From a virus: 64,000 nt of DNA. Positions 6,979-15,700 of this stretch are shown in pieces. A program made the position numbers and the translations under genes. The DNA is taken from positions 41,156 to 105,155 of IMG/VR virus record IMGVR_UViG_3300013118_000321; one strand, 5' to 3'. Within the stretch, counting starts at the first letter, position 1; each line of letters opens with the position of its first letter. The notes beneath the pieces were generated by a model. That model made no database searches. It was given only the letters and a program-made list of their open reading frames with translations, and had not been told where the DNA came from.

Positions 6979-8924
6979 TTTTTGGTTTTCCTATTGTTTA
7001 GTTCTTCGATGAGGTCCGACACTTCCTTACTTCTCAAGAAGATCTTCTCCTCCTCTTTGATATAACTAGTAAGTTTAGACTCGGAAAGTCTCTGCTTATC
7101 TTCAGCAACGACGCCTCTAGATAAAGATTTTAACTTTTTATATCCAGGAACGGTCCTATAAGACTGTGTGCGGCCGCCAGTATCTCTCTGGTCCCTCTCT
7201 CCTGTTTCGGATTTTGTAACATGTATCTTGCCCTTGGCACGTTTCCACTTTGCATCAGGAGTGTCTTCTCTTGATCCAGGTGCTGCCAATAGAGCACCAG
7301 CATCTTCACCACCCTCATCGCCTCCAAGATCTGCGCCCAAATCGTCGCCGCCTTCGAGTCCGCCAGTGGTATCAATTCCTTCGCCGCCTTCGCCGCCTGT
7401 GCCAAGGTCACCTCCGAGCATATCTTCCTCGCCACCAGCTGCGCCAGTGGCGTCTGCCTGGGCCTGTTCTGCAGCTGCCTCAAGGCGGGCGTCGAACTGC
7501 CTATCATAATACATCTGCCTCTGATTTTTGACAAACTCTTCCTCAGTCATGTTGAACAATCGAGAAGCAATCCACTGTCGACTAAAGAAACCTTCCGTTG
7601 CAGTACTTGCAACGTCGAACTTGGTCTTCCAGTGCTCCAATTCCTGCAGTTCTGCAATCTTAGATGGACTGTTGAGACTTAGTTTAAAATTAACAAGATC
7701 TTCGCCTCTGTACCCCAATGTATAAAGGTGAACAATTCCGATCTTTTCCAACTCTGTGACGATGGACCTTTGCAGTCTCTGCACTGTTCTAGCAAATCTA
7801 ATGTCTTTTTGTGCAAGAGTTGTTGCGTCTTCTCCACCTGCAGCATCGGCATTCGTGTTGGAGATATATGATCCAGGCACCTTCAAGGCAGAAAATAACT
7901 TATCCCTCAAATATTTAACGTCATCAATGTCTCCCGTATATGTACCACCTGGTAGACTTTCGACCTTCGAACTAGATCCAGCGCGGGTGGGGATGAAATA
8001 ATCCTCATCAACAGACATTGGATTGTATCTAAGATCCACTCGTCCCGTATTAGCATCCACAATTTGGTTTCGCTTCATCGAAGTCATAACTCGCTGCATG
8101 TATTGCTCGATGTCTTGAGGTGGAATGTTGCCCACATCAATATAAAATACTCTACGCTCTGGTGATCTGACTATTCGATATGCCATCATAGCATCTTCGA
8201 GAAGGGTCAGTTGTCTCCAAATACGTCGAGCAGGTTCGAGCACAGAAGTTCCATAAGGCGCATACTTGTCATTACCCAAGATACGGAAATGTCCTATTTG
8301 CCAATTTTCAAACGTCAATCCAGCGGAATTCCACTGAAACTGGCAATAGTTTGGATTAGTCTTATCTTCACCCTCTAGTCTTTCAAGTTCTTGCCCAGGA
8401 AGACCAATAACGCTCTTGATTCCAAGCGTTTCGTCAATATCCAAGTATAAGAAAAAGTCACCATACTTCACCATGGTTCTGCACCACCCAAAGATATTGT
8501 ATTCAAGATTCATTATACTGAAATATAACGCTGACAAGATTCCCTTAATTTCCTCGTTGTTGCAATCGATTTTCATCAAAGGTTGTAATGCACTGTGGGT
8601 GGTCATCTCATCTGCATATATATCTAACGCAGATGCAATTTCAGGTGTGTATTCCATCTGATCGAAATCTACGCACCTTTCCAATCTATTCTGATTATTC
8701 TGAGCACTACCATACAATCCAGCAAATGGGTTGTAATCCATTCTCTTAAACTGTTTGCCACTCGTAGATAGGAACTTGTTGGCGTATTTGTCCAGCTGTC
8801 GCCTGCGTAATCTTCTTGCAGTTTGTGTTCTGTAGTTTACAATTGGCCCAGATAACAATCTTGTCAGTTTTTTAAACAAACTATTCTGATCGTTCTTAGG
8901 GTTTATCTTTCTTCCGCCTGCCAT
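6975..8924 (-). CDS. 20: Portal protein, T4 gp20-like
   Basis: 649 aa. The gp20 core is clear: DFDQMEYTPEIASALDIYAD, 'FGWCRTMVKYGDFFLYLDID', 'VLEPARRIWRQLTLLEDAMM' and 'RIVRSPERRVFYIDVGNIPP', all typical of the T4 family. It forms the dodecameric ring at the head vertex through which DNA passes. After residue 470 there is a Gly/Asp/Glu-rich low-complexity linker (to about 550) and a basic end, an extension compared with T4 gp20 (524 aa). It follows the terminase directly, without the tail sheath and tube genes (18, 19) that separate 17 and 20 in T4. Four bases overlap the next gene. Confidence 0.95.
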   Translation of the reverse strand: MAGGRKINPKNDQNSLFKKLTRLLSGPIVNYRTQTARRLRRRQLDKYANKFLSTSGKQFKRMDYNPFAGLYGSAQNNQNRLERCVDFDQMEYTPEIASALDIYADEMTTHSALQPLMKIDCNNEEIKGILSALYFSIMNLEYNIFGWCRTMVKYGDFFLYLDIDETLGIKSVIGLPGQELERLEGEDKTNPNYCQFQWNSAGLTFENWQIGHFRILGNDKYAPYGTSVLEPARRIWRQLTLLEDAMMAYRIVRSPERRVFYIDVGNIPPQDIEQYMQRVMTSMKRNQIVDANTGRVDLRYNPMSVDEDYFIPTRAGSSSKVESLPGGTYTGDIDDVKYLRDKLFSALKVPGSYISNTNADAAGGEDATTLAQKDIRFARTVQRLQRSIVTELEKIGIVHLYTLGYRGEDLVNFKLSLNSPSKIAELQELEHWKTKFDVASTATEGFFSRQWIASRLFNMTEEEFVKNQRQMYYDRQFDARLEAAAEQAQADATGAAGGEEDMLGGDLGTGGEGGEGIDTTGGLEGGDDLGADLGGDEGGEDAGALLAAPGSREDTPDAKWKRAKGKIHVTKSETGERDQRDTGGRTQSYRTVPGYKKLKSLSRGVVAEDKQRLSESKLTSYIKEEEKIFLRSKEVSDLIEELNNRKTKK

Positions 8925-8929
8925 TATTT

Positions 8930-10516
8930 TTATCCTTTAAACAACCAAGGGAATTGCTCGTATGTCTGGTCGTGTTTTCTCTTTTTCTCGAAGACACTAT
9001 CGCCATCATACCCGTGCATGCCCTTTATGGTTGTGTTCATATTAGTTTTTGCTGACACCATTGTAGCAAGAAATGCCTTATTATATTCTATATTTCTCTT
9101 ATTTTCAATCAAGGCCGTATCCCTAACCCAACAACCAATTGCGCATGCCATAATTAAGTCATCATTATAAGATCGCATAGCTTCTGGTCGTCCGTTATTC
9201 CAAATAAAAGTTTTCATCTCATTATATAAACGAGGCGAATTTATGGTAATTAGTCCATTTCTTACAAATTCTTCCAACTTTGCCACAATCAAAGGTCTCG
9301 TTTTTTGACTGGTTGTGAATCCAGGCACTGCGTTGGTAGCTGCTTCGGCAGTAACTTGATCGACATATTCGTGAGTTGACTTAATTGAGTGATATACATT
9401 AGGGTAATTCATATCTCTTAATTTGCCCAAAACAGCAAATCCAACCGTATTGTTTTCGACCACGATCATGCAGTCTCCATACTCCCGTCCCGCATCAAAG
9501 AGTATTTTAGAAAACAGATCTGGAGTCACTCTTCCTTGATATTCCGCAACAATCTCCATTGTGAGCGTATTGAATACGTGAAAAACCGAATAGTCCTTAC
9601 CATCACCCCTTGCTACGTCAGCACTTAACAGATACGGTACGCCTGATTCAGCTTCTTTCCAAATCCAATAATTTCTATCGAACCCTGTCCTGTATTTTGG
9701 ATCATGAACAAAATTCGATAACATCTTCATTTTATCTGGATGGAATACAGTTTCGCCCGACATATTAAAATTACACTCCAATTCCTGTGCAATCTGGCGG
9801 CGAGACATGTTCTTTGTCTCCTTATCGAACCATTCCTGATCCCTGTCAGGATGGACCTGCCATGGGAGTGTCATTGGCATAAAATCATTAGAGTTGGTCT
9901 CTGCATCGGTGAATGTCTTATGAAACCAGTTACCGACGCCATTAGGTGTAGACAGTGCTATACAGCGACCACCAGTTGAAAGAGTGGGGTATAAACCAGT
10001 CCACAACTCATCCAAACCCTCTACGTGCGCTGCTTCGTCTACAACCAACAAGGACAATGCTTCTGAACGACCTGCATCGCCCGAAGTGGACGATGCTTTA
10101 ATTTGCGATCCGTTAGTTAATTCAAACGAAGTTCTATTGTCGATCGATACATCCGAGATACGGATCCATTCTGGACAATTTCGCAATATAGATTTCACCT
10201 TCTTTACAAGGTTTGCAGCGGTACCGAACTTAGTCGCTAACACTAAAACATTCTTTTCTTTGTGAAAGAGCATCAACCAAACAACATATGCCGCCGTTAC
10301 CGTAGAAAGACCCAGCTGGCGTGCCTTCAAGACGATATTAAAGCGATTATCCTGAAAGTTCTTTAATGCGTCTTTCTGAAATGGGTAAGTCTTAAACGGT
10401 ATAAGACCCTTAAGAGGGTGGGTGATCTTTGCATAATTTGTTATGAAATAGTCTGGGTCTCTCCCTGATTTAACTATTTCTCTCATGATCTCTTTCTTGG
10501 AGAGAACTTGCTTCAT
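8930..10516 (-). CDS. 17: Terminase large subunit, T4 gp17-like
   Basis: 528 aa. The ATPase domain has an atypical Walker A, KARQLGLST (64-72), typical of T4-like terminases, and Walker B LLVVDEA (156-162), followed by the coupling motif ALSTPNG. The RNase H-fold nuclease domain starts near 297 with LSADVARGDGKD (first catalytic Asp) and includes IVVENNTVG and a late acidic block (YNDDLIMA). The motor pumps DNA into the prohead through the portal and cuts concatemers. It is shorter than T4 gp17 (610 aa) and no small subunit (gp16) is recognised nearby. The portal gene follows after five bases. Confidence 0.95.
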   Translation of the reverse strand: MKQVLSKKEIMREIVKSGRDPDYFITNYAKITHPLKGLIPFKTYPFQKDALKNFQDNRFNIVLKARQLGLSTVTAAYVVWLMLFHKEKNVLVLATKFGTAANLVKKVKSILRNCPEWIRISDVSIDNRTSFELTNGSQIKASSTSGDAGRSEALSLLVVDEAAHVEGLDELWTGLYPTLSTGGRCIALSTPNGVGNWFHKTFTDAETNSNDFMPMTLPWQVHPDRDQEWFDKETKNMSRRQIAQELECNFNMSGETVFHPDKMKMLSNFVHDPKYRTGFDRNYWIWKEAESGVPYLLSADVARGDGKDYSVFHVFNTLTMEIVAEYQGRVTPDLFSKILFDAGREYGDCMIVVENNTVGFAVLGKLRDMNYPNVYHSIKSTHEYVDQVTAEAATNAVPGFTTSQKTRPLIVAKLEEFVRNGLITINSPRLYNEMKTFIWNNGRPEAMRSYNDDLIMACAIGCWVRDTALIENKRNIEYNKAFLATMVSAKTNMNTTIKGMHGYDGDSVFEKKRKHDQTYEQFPWLFKG

Positions 10517-10791
10517 TTAAGATCTAGTGCCTCACATGCTGCTTCAAAACTCTGCAAACTAGATTCATTTGAACACTCCTCGGTCTCAAGGATCCAACAA
10601 AAGGCACCTGTGTCACCTTCCTCAAAACACTCATCTGTACATTTCTGTCCGTGATGGTCTGGGTTTTCTGGGTTGTGACAAACCCAAACGAGTTCGTTAT
10701 ATACCTCTTCCCGCTCAGGGTGTGCACACTCTACGTTAGAATCCAATTGACATGCCATAAGAAAGGGAACTAAAACAAAAAGAAGTCTCAT
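10513..10791 (-). CDS. Small cysteine-rich lipoprotein, 92 aa
   Basis: A short signal peptide (MRLLFVLVPFLMAC) ends in the lipobox LMAC with C14 as the predicted lipid-attached cysteine. Seven more cysteines (about positions 22, 38, 51, 55, 65, 73, 86) in a short acidic domain suggest a disulfide-bonded periplasmic fold. It may be an outer-membrane lipoprotein made by the phage. Possible roles are an outer spanin partner of the membrane proteins upstream or a superinfection-exclusion lipoprotein. It overlaps the terminase gene's start by four bases (ATGA), so it is translated together with packaging genes. Confidence 0.65.
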   Translation of the reverse strand: MRLLFVLVPFLMACQLDSNVECAHPEREEVYNELVWVCHNPENPDHHGQKCTDECFEEGDTGAFCWILETEECSNESSLQSFEAACEALDLK

Positions 10792-11339
10792 TACTTCCCC
10801 CTGTTGCTAAAACTGTACGCCTTGAAAGCCTCATATGGGTCAGACTTTCTCTTGTCGTTGGGTGTCTTCTTTGCTTCTGGCGTTGATGGGATGTCCAACC
10901 CTGGTCTATCAGGTTTTTGTTCTTCAATGCTACCAATCTTGAATTTTTGGACCGCTGTAACAAGAGTTCTCACTCTCGATACGGGTTGTACAAGAACATT
11001 TACTTCACCTTCAGAAGTAAGAGTGAGTCCGCTCTTAGTCAGAGACTTGTACTCTTTCTTGATGAATGTTGCGATATCGGAAATCTTACCAGACACGTCA
11101 TTCTCCAAAGATCCACCATAAACTTCCTTAAGTTTAATTTCGCTTGAATAGGTGATACACAACTTGTTGCCTTCGAATTTAACCCCAAACCCATCAATAA
11201 CTCTTGGATCCAGGATTGGGTCACCCTCTTCTCTCTTCAGTCCAATTTTGACTAGTTCGTCGTTTTCATCCAATGCTCCATCGTGCCCTTTTGCAAGGAC
11301 TTGTGAAATACCATTAATAATTTCAAGTGTTGTTGCCAT
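10791..11339 (-). CDS. Unknown phage protein, 182 aa
   Basis: Begins MATTLEIINGISQVLAKGHD. The N-terminal 120 residues look like a compact mixed fold (GFGVKFEGNKLCITYSSEIK). The end is Lys/Pro/Ser-rich and probably flexible (EEQKPDRPGLDIPSTPEAKK, DPYEAFKAYSFSNRGK). No signal peptide or membrane segment. It may be a minor head or neck protein, given the terminase and portal genes that follow, but I do not recognise the family. Its start lies inside the end of the zinc-ribbon gene and its stop shares a base with the lipoprotein gene's start. Confidence 0.6.
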   Translation of the reverse strand: MATTLEIINGISQVLAKGHDGALDENDELVKIGLKREEGDPILDPRVIDGFGVKFEGNKLCITYSSEIKLKEVYGGSLENDVSGKISDIATFIKKEYKSLTKSGLTLTSEGEVNVLVQPVSRVRTLVTAVQKFKIGSIEEQKPDRPGLDIPSTPEAKKTPNDKRKSDPYEAFKAYSFSNRGK

Positions 11340-11727
11340 TTATTTGCTCCTTTGACGGACGCCAACCAGATTCCCATCTTTCTTCTCTACCTTCGACCCA
11401 CTGTATATAACAATCAAAACAACATTCAAATTTTGCCATGTACAGGTCGTCTTTAATAGAAAAAGAATAAGAACTACAGACTGGACATTCTCGTTCGTTT
11501 TCTTTACTAAGTAGTTTTTTGCTTATCAAAAATCCTTTGTACTTTTCTTTAGAGTTTTTGGCCTGTCTGAAGGCGATCCTTTTATAAAACTCCTTCACTT
11601 CTTCAGAGTGTTTCTTTTCCTTTTCTGGAGTCCAATATTTCTTGGGGTTTTCGATTGTCTCTTCACCCCAGCGCTTTTCAATCGCCTTCTCCAGTTTCAC
11701 TACAAAGTGTGGATCCTTTTCACTCAT
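11323..11727 (-). CDS. Zinc-ribbon protein, 134 aa, unknown role
   Basis: The start chosen is the ATG in TAATG with the previous stop. A longer frame would run back into that gene. The N-terminal part is helical and charged. The C-terminal part has CPVC and CCFDC, a four-cysteine zinc-ribbon-like set, followed by IQWVEGREERWESGWRPS. This WVEGREERW..GWRP ending resembles small uncharacterised proteins of marine phages as I remember them. It overlaps the next gene by 17 bases. The function is unknown; zinc binding is inferred from the cysteines. Confidence 0.65.
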   Translation of the reverse strand: MSEKDPHFVVKLEKAIEKRWGEETIENPKKYWTPEKEKKHSEEVKEFYKRIAFRQAKNSKEKYKGFLISKKLLSKENERECPVCSSYSFSIKDDLYMAKFECCFDCYIQWVEGREERWESGWRPSKEQINGNNT

Positions 11728-12170
11728 TACTTCACCATGACAGACCAAATACTCAATACCGTTGTGGCACCAATAACAAAACCACCTGCGGTCCAGAGGT
11801 ACCAATAGTTATTCGGTTTCTCTAGTGCTACCTCTTCTAATCTCTTGATTTCTTCGTTTTTTATTTTCATCATAGAAAGATGCTCGCTGTGTACAGAGGC
11901 AACTCTCGCCTGTAAAATATCAAGATTAAGTTTATACCTTGCGCCCAGTTCTTCTGATAGTTTATCCAACTTCAGTTTGCATCGCTCACCCTCTAGTTCC
12001 TTGTCGGCGACGATCTTTGCCATAGCAGTATCAGTGAGACACCACCCATCATATGGCGCGGGTTCACCTTCATAAATCCTCAAAACACTAGGTCCAGCAA
12101 TAGCGGTAGACCCAAAACTAATCAAGGTCAGATAGATTAAAAAGTTTCTCAATTTTCTCCCTAACTGCAT
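11727..12170 (-). CDS. Secreted protein with C-terminal membrane anchor, lysis-associated candidate, about 147 aa
   Basis: Several starts are possible. I use the ATG at 12170 with GGAGAG just upstream, but a TTG at 12152 with AGGGAG in front would give an ideal signal peptide (MRNFLIYLTLISFGSTAIAG). After the cleavage-like AIAG comes a periplasmic helical region containing two cysteines (DGWCLTD and GERCKLKL), then a C-terminal membrane segment (about 20 residues, WYLWTAGGFVIGATTVLSIW). There is no lipobox, so it is not a typical outer spanin. It overlaps the spanin-like gene upstream by about 50 bases and the zinc-ribbon gene downstream by one base (TAATG). It could be a spanin variant or an antiholin-like envelope protein. 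Confidence 0.6.
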   Translation of the reverse strand: MQLGRKLRNFLIYLTLISFGSTAIAGPSVLRIYEGEPAPYDGWCLTDTAMAKIVADKELEGERCKLKLDKLSEELGARYKLNLDILQARVASVHSEHLSMMKIKNEEIKRLEEVALEKPNNYWYLWTAGGFVIGATTVLSIWSVMVK

Positions 12171-12504
12171 CCGGCTCTCCATTTGTCTCTTCAACAATTT
12201 TCTTAACTCTCTCTTTTTCTTTCTTTGATAGTGCTAAAGATTTCTGTGCGTACTTCTTCTCTAACTCTTCTATTGTAACATGATACTGTTTAACAAGTTT
12301 GTCTCTTTTTGATAATTCTTTCTTGTGGTTCTCTTTTAGAGAAACAATTTGTTTGTCATAGGAATCCTTCTTAGCTTCAAGCACATCCATCGCTGCTTCG
12401 GCATTCTTTCTAGATATAGCCCAAACAATAATAGACCATATAACTAAAAAGGGAATCTTCCAGTTTTCCCTTAACCAGATCCATGCTAATTTTATGTGAA
12501 ACAT
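12118..12504 (-). CDS. Inner-membrane spanin-like protein (TM plus coiled coil), 128 aa
   Basis: One N-terminal membrane segment (about residues 15-30, IPFLVIWSIIVWAIS) is followed by a long, highly charged coiled coil (about 35-110, with KELSKRDKLVKQYHVTIEEL). This is the layout of an inner-membrane spanin (Rz-like), which spans the periplasm and helps fuse the membranes at lysis. Its end is overlapped by the start of the next, signal-peptide-bearing gene in another frame, as in many Rz/Rz1 pairs. There is no direct sequence signature for Rz, so this is an architectural call. Confidence 0.5.
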   Translation of the reverse strand: MFHIKLAWIWLRENWKIPFLVIWSIIVWAISRKNAEAAMDVLEAKKDSYDKQIVSLKENHKKELSKRDKLVKQYHVTIEELEKKYAQKSLALSKKEKERVKKIVEETNGEPDAVREKIEKLFNLSDLD

Positions 12505-12509
12505 TTTGG

Positions 12510-12710
12510 TTATTTCTTCTTACCGTGCTTCCATTGTGTTGCTAAATCAACTAAAGCCTGAGAACCAATATAGGCAAGAGTTACTGCTACCCAATCACTC
12601 GAAGTCACCGTACCGTAAACACACAAACTGGTTGCCGTAATCCAGGCAAGGAACTTGCGAGATATGAATCGCTCTGTATATTTGTCAGCAAATGATTTTA
12701 GTGCTGCCAT
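12510..12710 (-). CDS. Holin-like small membrane protein, 66 aa
   Basis: The ATG at 12710 has AAGGAGG eight bases upstream, immediately after the recombination gene's stop, so I prefer it to upstream in-frame starts (12737, 12761) that overlap that gene. The 66-aa product has a short charged N-terminus (about 1-20), two hydrophobic stretches (about 20-36 FLAWITATSLCVYGTV and about 38-55 WVAVTLAYIGSQALVDL) and a basic end (QWKHGKKK). Two closely spaced membrane segments and a lysine-rich tail fit a small class II or III holin. Its place before spanin-like genes supports a lysis role. No endolysin lies beside it. Confidence 0.55.
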   Translation of the reverse strand: MAALKSFADKYTERFISRKFLAWITATSLCVYGTVTSSDWVAVTLAYIGSQALVDLATQWKHGKKK

Positions 12711-12723
12711 AATATTATCCTCC

Positions 12724-15700
12724 TTAGACGCTGACATGTGCAAATCCTCTTTTCTTGTCAATAACGATCTGCGTATCCACTGCGTCTTTAAGAGTATCTA
12801 GGTGCGAAATGAGTATAACGGTCTTAAAATATGACTTCACCATATCGATAATTCTTACAAATCCCTCCATATTATCCTCATCTAAGGCGGTTCCTGGTTC
12901 GTCCAAAATGAAGATATCTGGCTTCGGAAGACTTGATACAGACAACAAAGATAACCTTATGGCCATTGAAGCAATCGTCTTCTCGGCACCTGAACCCATC
13001 TCTAATGGTCTGGGTTCAAACTTGGGGTGTTTAATGAAAATATCCAACTTCTTTTCTTCGTTAAGAATAAACACTTCAAAGTCAACAATACCTGTTAAAA
13101 TCTTTGCAATCTCATCATTGATGACTGGTAGTCTGTTCTTAATTACGTCGTAAGAAATACCATTTGTGTGGAAACATGTCATGAAAAGTTCGTACGCCGC
13201 AAACTCAGTTCGCAATGACTCCAACTCTTCCTTGTCTTCTTGCAAGTTCTTTATTTGCTGCTCTGCAGAACCCACCTCTCTGAAGAGATTGTTTGTCTCC
13301 TTTTGGCAAGACTTGCATTCTCTACTTGCCTTGCTGGCTTCTTTTTCTAGTCTTGTCTTTTCACTAATCAGTTCCTCCAGGTTCTCAATTGCTTCCCTGT
13401 TGTCTTCGTATTCTTTAAGTTTCAATTCCAGTTTTTCTAAAATCGTTTTTTGTTTAAACAATTCACCCTTGTTCTTATCAACATTCAGCTGAGCGCTGGT
13501 AATATCTGACGACAGATTGTTTCTCTTCTCAATCAGTTGATCAAACTTCTCAACATATTCCATCACCTTAAAAGGATCTAGGGATAAAGTATCCTCCCCC
13601 AACTTGTTGAGTTTAGCGCTAATGTCCCTCATTACGTTAGATTTAACCTTTACCAGTCCCGTAGCCTCGTGTGCATCTCTTATAAACTTGCACTCTGGAA
13701 AGGAATCTCCACAAGGAACTTCAGATAATAGATCCGTCTTTCTCATCAATCTAGATTTTTCGTTAGATCTTTTCTCAAGATCTTCCAACAAAACGTCGAT
13801 TTGTTTCTGGTTTGCGTCTAACCGCTCTTTCTTTTCGTGATAAGTATCGATGTCAAAGTCCGAGATAAAGACTTCGATCTTTTGAAACTTGTCTTTGCCT
13901 TCCTCGATCTTAATAAGGAGTCCTTCTGTCTCTTTTTTAAGGCCCGAAATAGCATTAATCCTGGTCTCTCTTTCCATTCTAATTTTGACGGGATCGATAA
14001 TCTCTGTCGGTGCAGATTCAATCTTGTCCTGAATAATATTGACTTCCTTCTGGATGCTCTGGGTTTGTTCTTCCAGTTCTTTGCATCGTTTTTGATTTGT
14101 CGCAAGTCTCTCATTCTTTTCGACCAAGACTTGGTTTGCCTCTTCAATTTGTTGATCAAAATCATTTCCCTCCAATCTTCGCAACGCGCCTCTGGTGTCA
14201 GCAGATTCGTCTTTTGCCATTTTAAATTTTCTATCAAATACCTCTAAGTCTAAAAATTTAGCAAGTATTTCTTTTCTTTTTGTTGACCCCTCATTAATAA
14301 AAGTCAGAGAATCCAACTGAGATGCCATGGATGTCATCAAGAAATCTTCCAAGTTACCAAAATATTTTCTGATGTTCTTATCTGTATCTTGTCTAGATGT
14401 ACCATTTAAACTTTCAACATTTCCAATTGCATCACTGGAATAGAAGTTCACATCTGTCTTAGCTTCTTCTGTCTCGATGCCTTTAAGTTTTTTAATGTAC
14501 TTTTCAGACACACGTTCAATGCTCAACTCTTTATCGGCAATCTTAATTGTTGCCTTGGCAGATCCAACATCCATATTCTGATTGATCATGTTCAAATTTT
14601 TTCTGACAGATTTGGATGTAGAATTATATACAGCATACAACAAACTATCAATAATAGAAGACTTGCCTGAGAAGTTCTTTCCGAAAATGCCTACGATACC
14701 TTCAAGCTTTGCAAAGTCTATCTTATTGTTCGCACCATAATTGAAAAGACCATCCCACTCCAGAGACTGCATACTCCAGTTGATGTTTCTATAAACCTCC
14801 TCTGTGTCTTCAATTGTCTTGTTTAATCTAGAATTAAGGGAGATGACCTTTTCCATAACGTCATCTGTAACCTCATAATCCTCAAGATATTCTCTTATTA
14901 ATTGATTTTGAACATTTATATTTCTCAAATCCTTTTGCTTGGATGCATCACTATCAACATCCAGTGCCTTACTTGCAGCACGATTTAAATAAGTTATACT
15001 CTCTGGTCTGTATTTAAACTTTGCGACGTCGACACTTCGTCGCATCACATCAAGCGAAATATTCGAATCTGCTACCAAACGTAGTCTGGACCCTTCCGAA
15101 ACATCAATTTCTGGTAGTGTACCGTCCTTGTTCAGTGCGACTGTAACAAATGGTTTTGGATTTTTGAACGTTATTAACTTACAAGTAAAGTCATCCTTGT
15201 TCTCAATATCCCACAACAAATACCCTTTGTCCAGTGTTTCTCCGAAGTTTTGTTGGACTGTTGATCCAGCATATCGTATACGCCCCTGAGTGTCTAGGAT
15301 TTGCGTCTTGTGGATATCGCCAAGAAAAGCAAAGTCAAACTTATTAAAGATGCTAATATCATGATCACCTCCCAGGGTCCAATTCAAATCTGTCTTGGAC
15401 CTGTCAATGGCACCGTGATAAAGTGCAATATTAACTATATCTTCATTTGTTGGATCAATCCAATTTTCTTCATCGAACACCGATAAAACATTCAAGCAAA
15501 ACCCGCCTTCTAAGCGATGTTCTTGAGCGTCTTTGAGTAACACTATACGTTCGTTGTTTAACGCCTTCACAATGGGCGATATCGCATCCTGACGACTACT
15601 ATTTTTCAGGTTTCCGTCGTGGTTTCCCAAAATTATATAAGTTGGTGCGATTTTAGCAAGATTTTCAAAGAAATCTCTTGCCATGTCAACAAACTCTGGA

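Noticed and set aside
7168-7509. Pro/Ser-rich plus-strand frame
   Set aside because: Mirror of the Gly/Asp-rich portal extension; low complexity explains the open frame.
11728-11805. Longer start for the zinc-ribbon gene
   Set aside because: It would overlap the previous gene by 79 bases; the TAATG junction gives a better start.
13818-14237. Basic 139-codon minus-strand frame inside the Mre11-Rad50 gene
   Set aside because: Alternate frame of the coiled-coil region, fully inside a well-supported gene.
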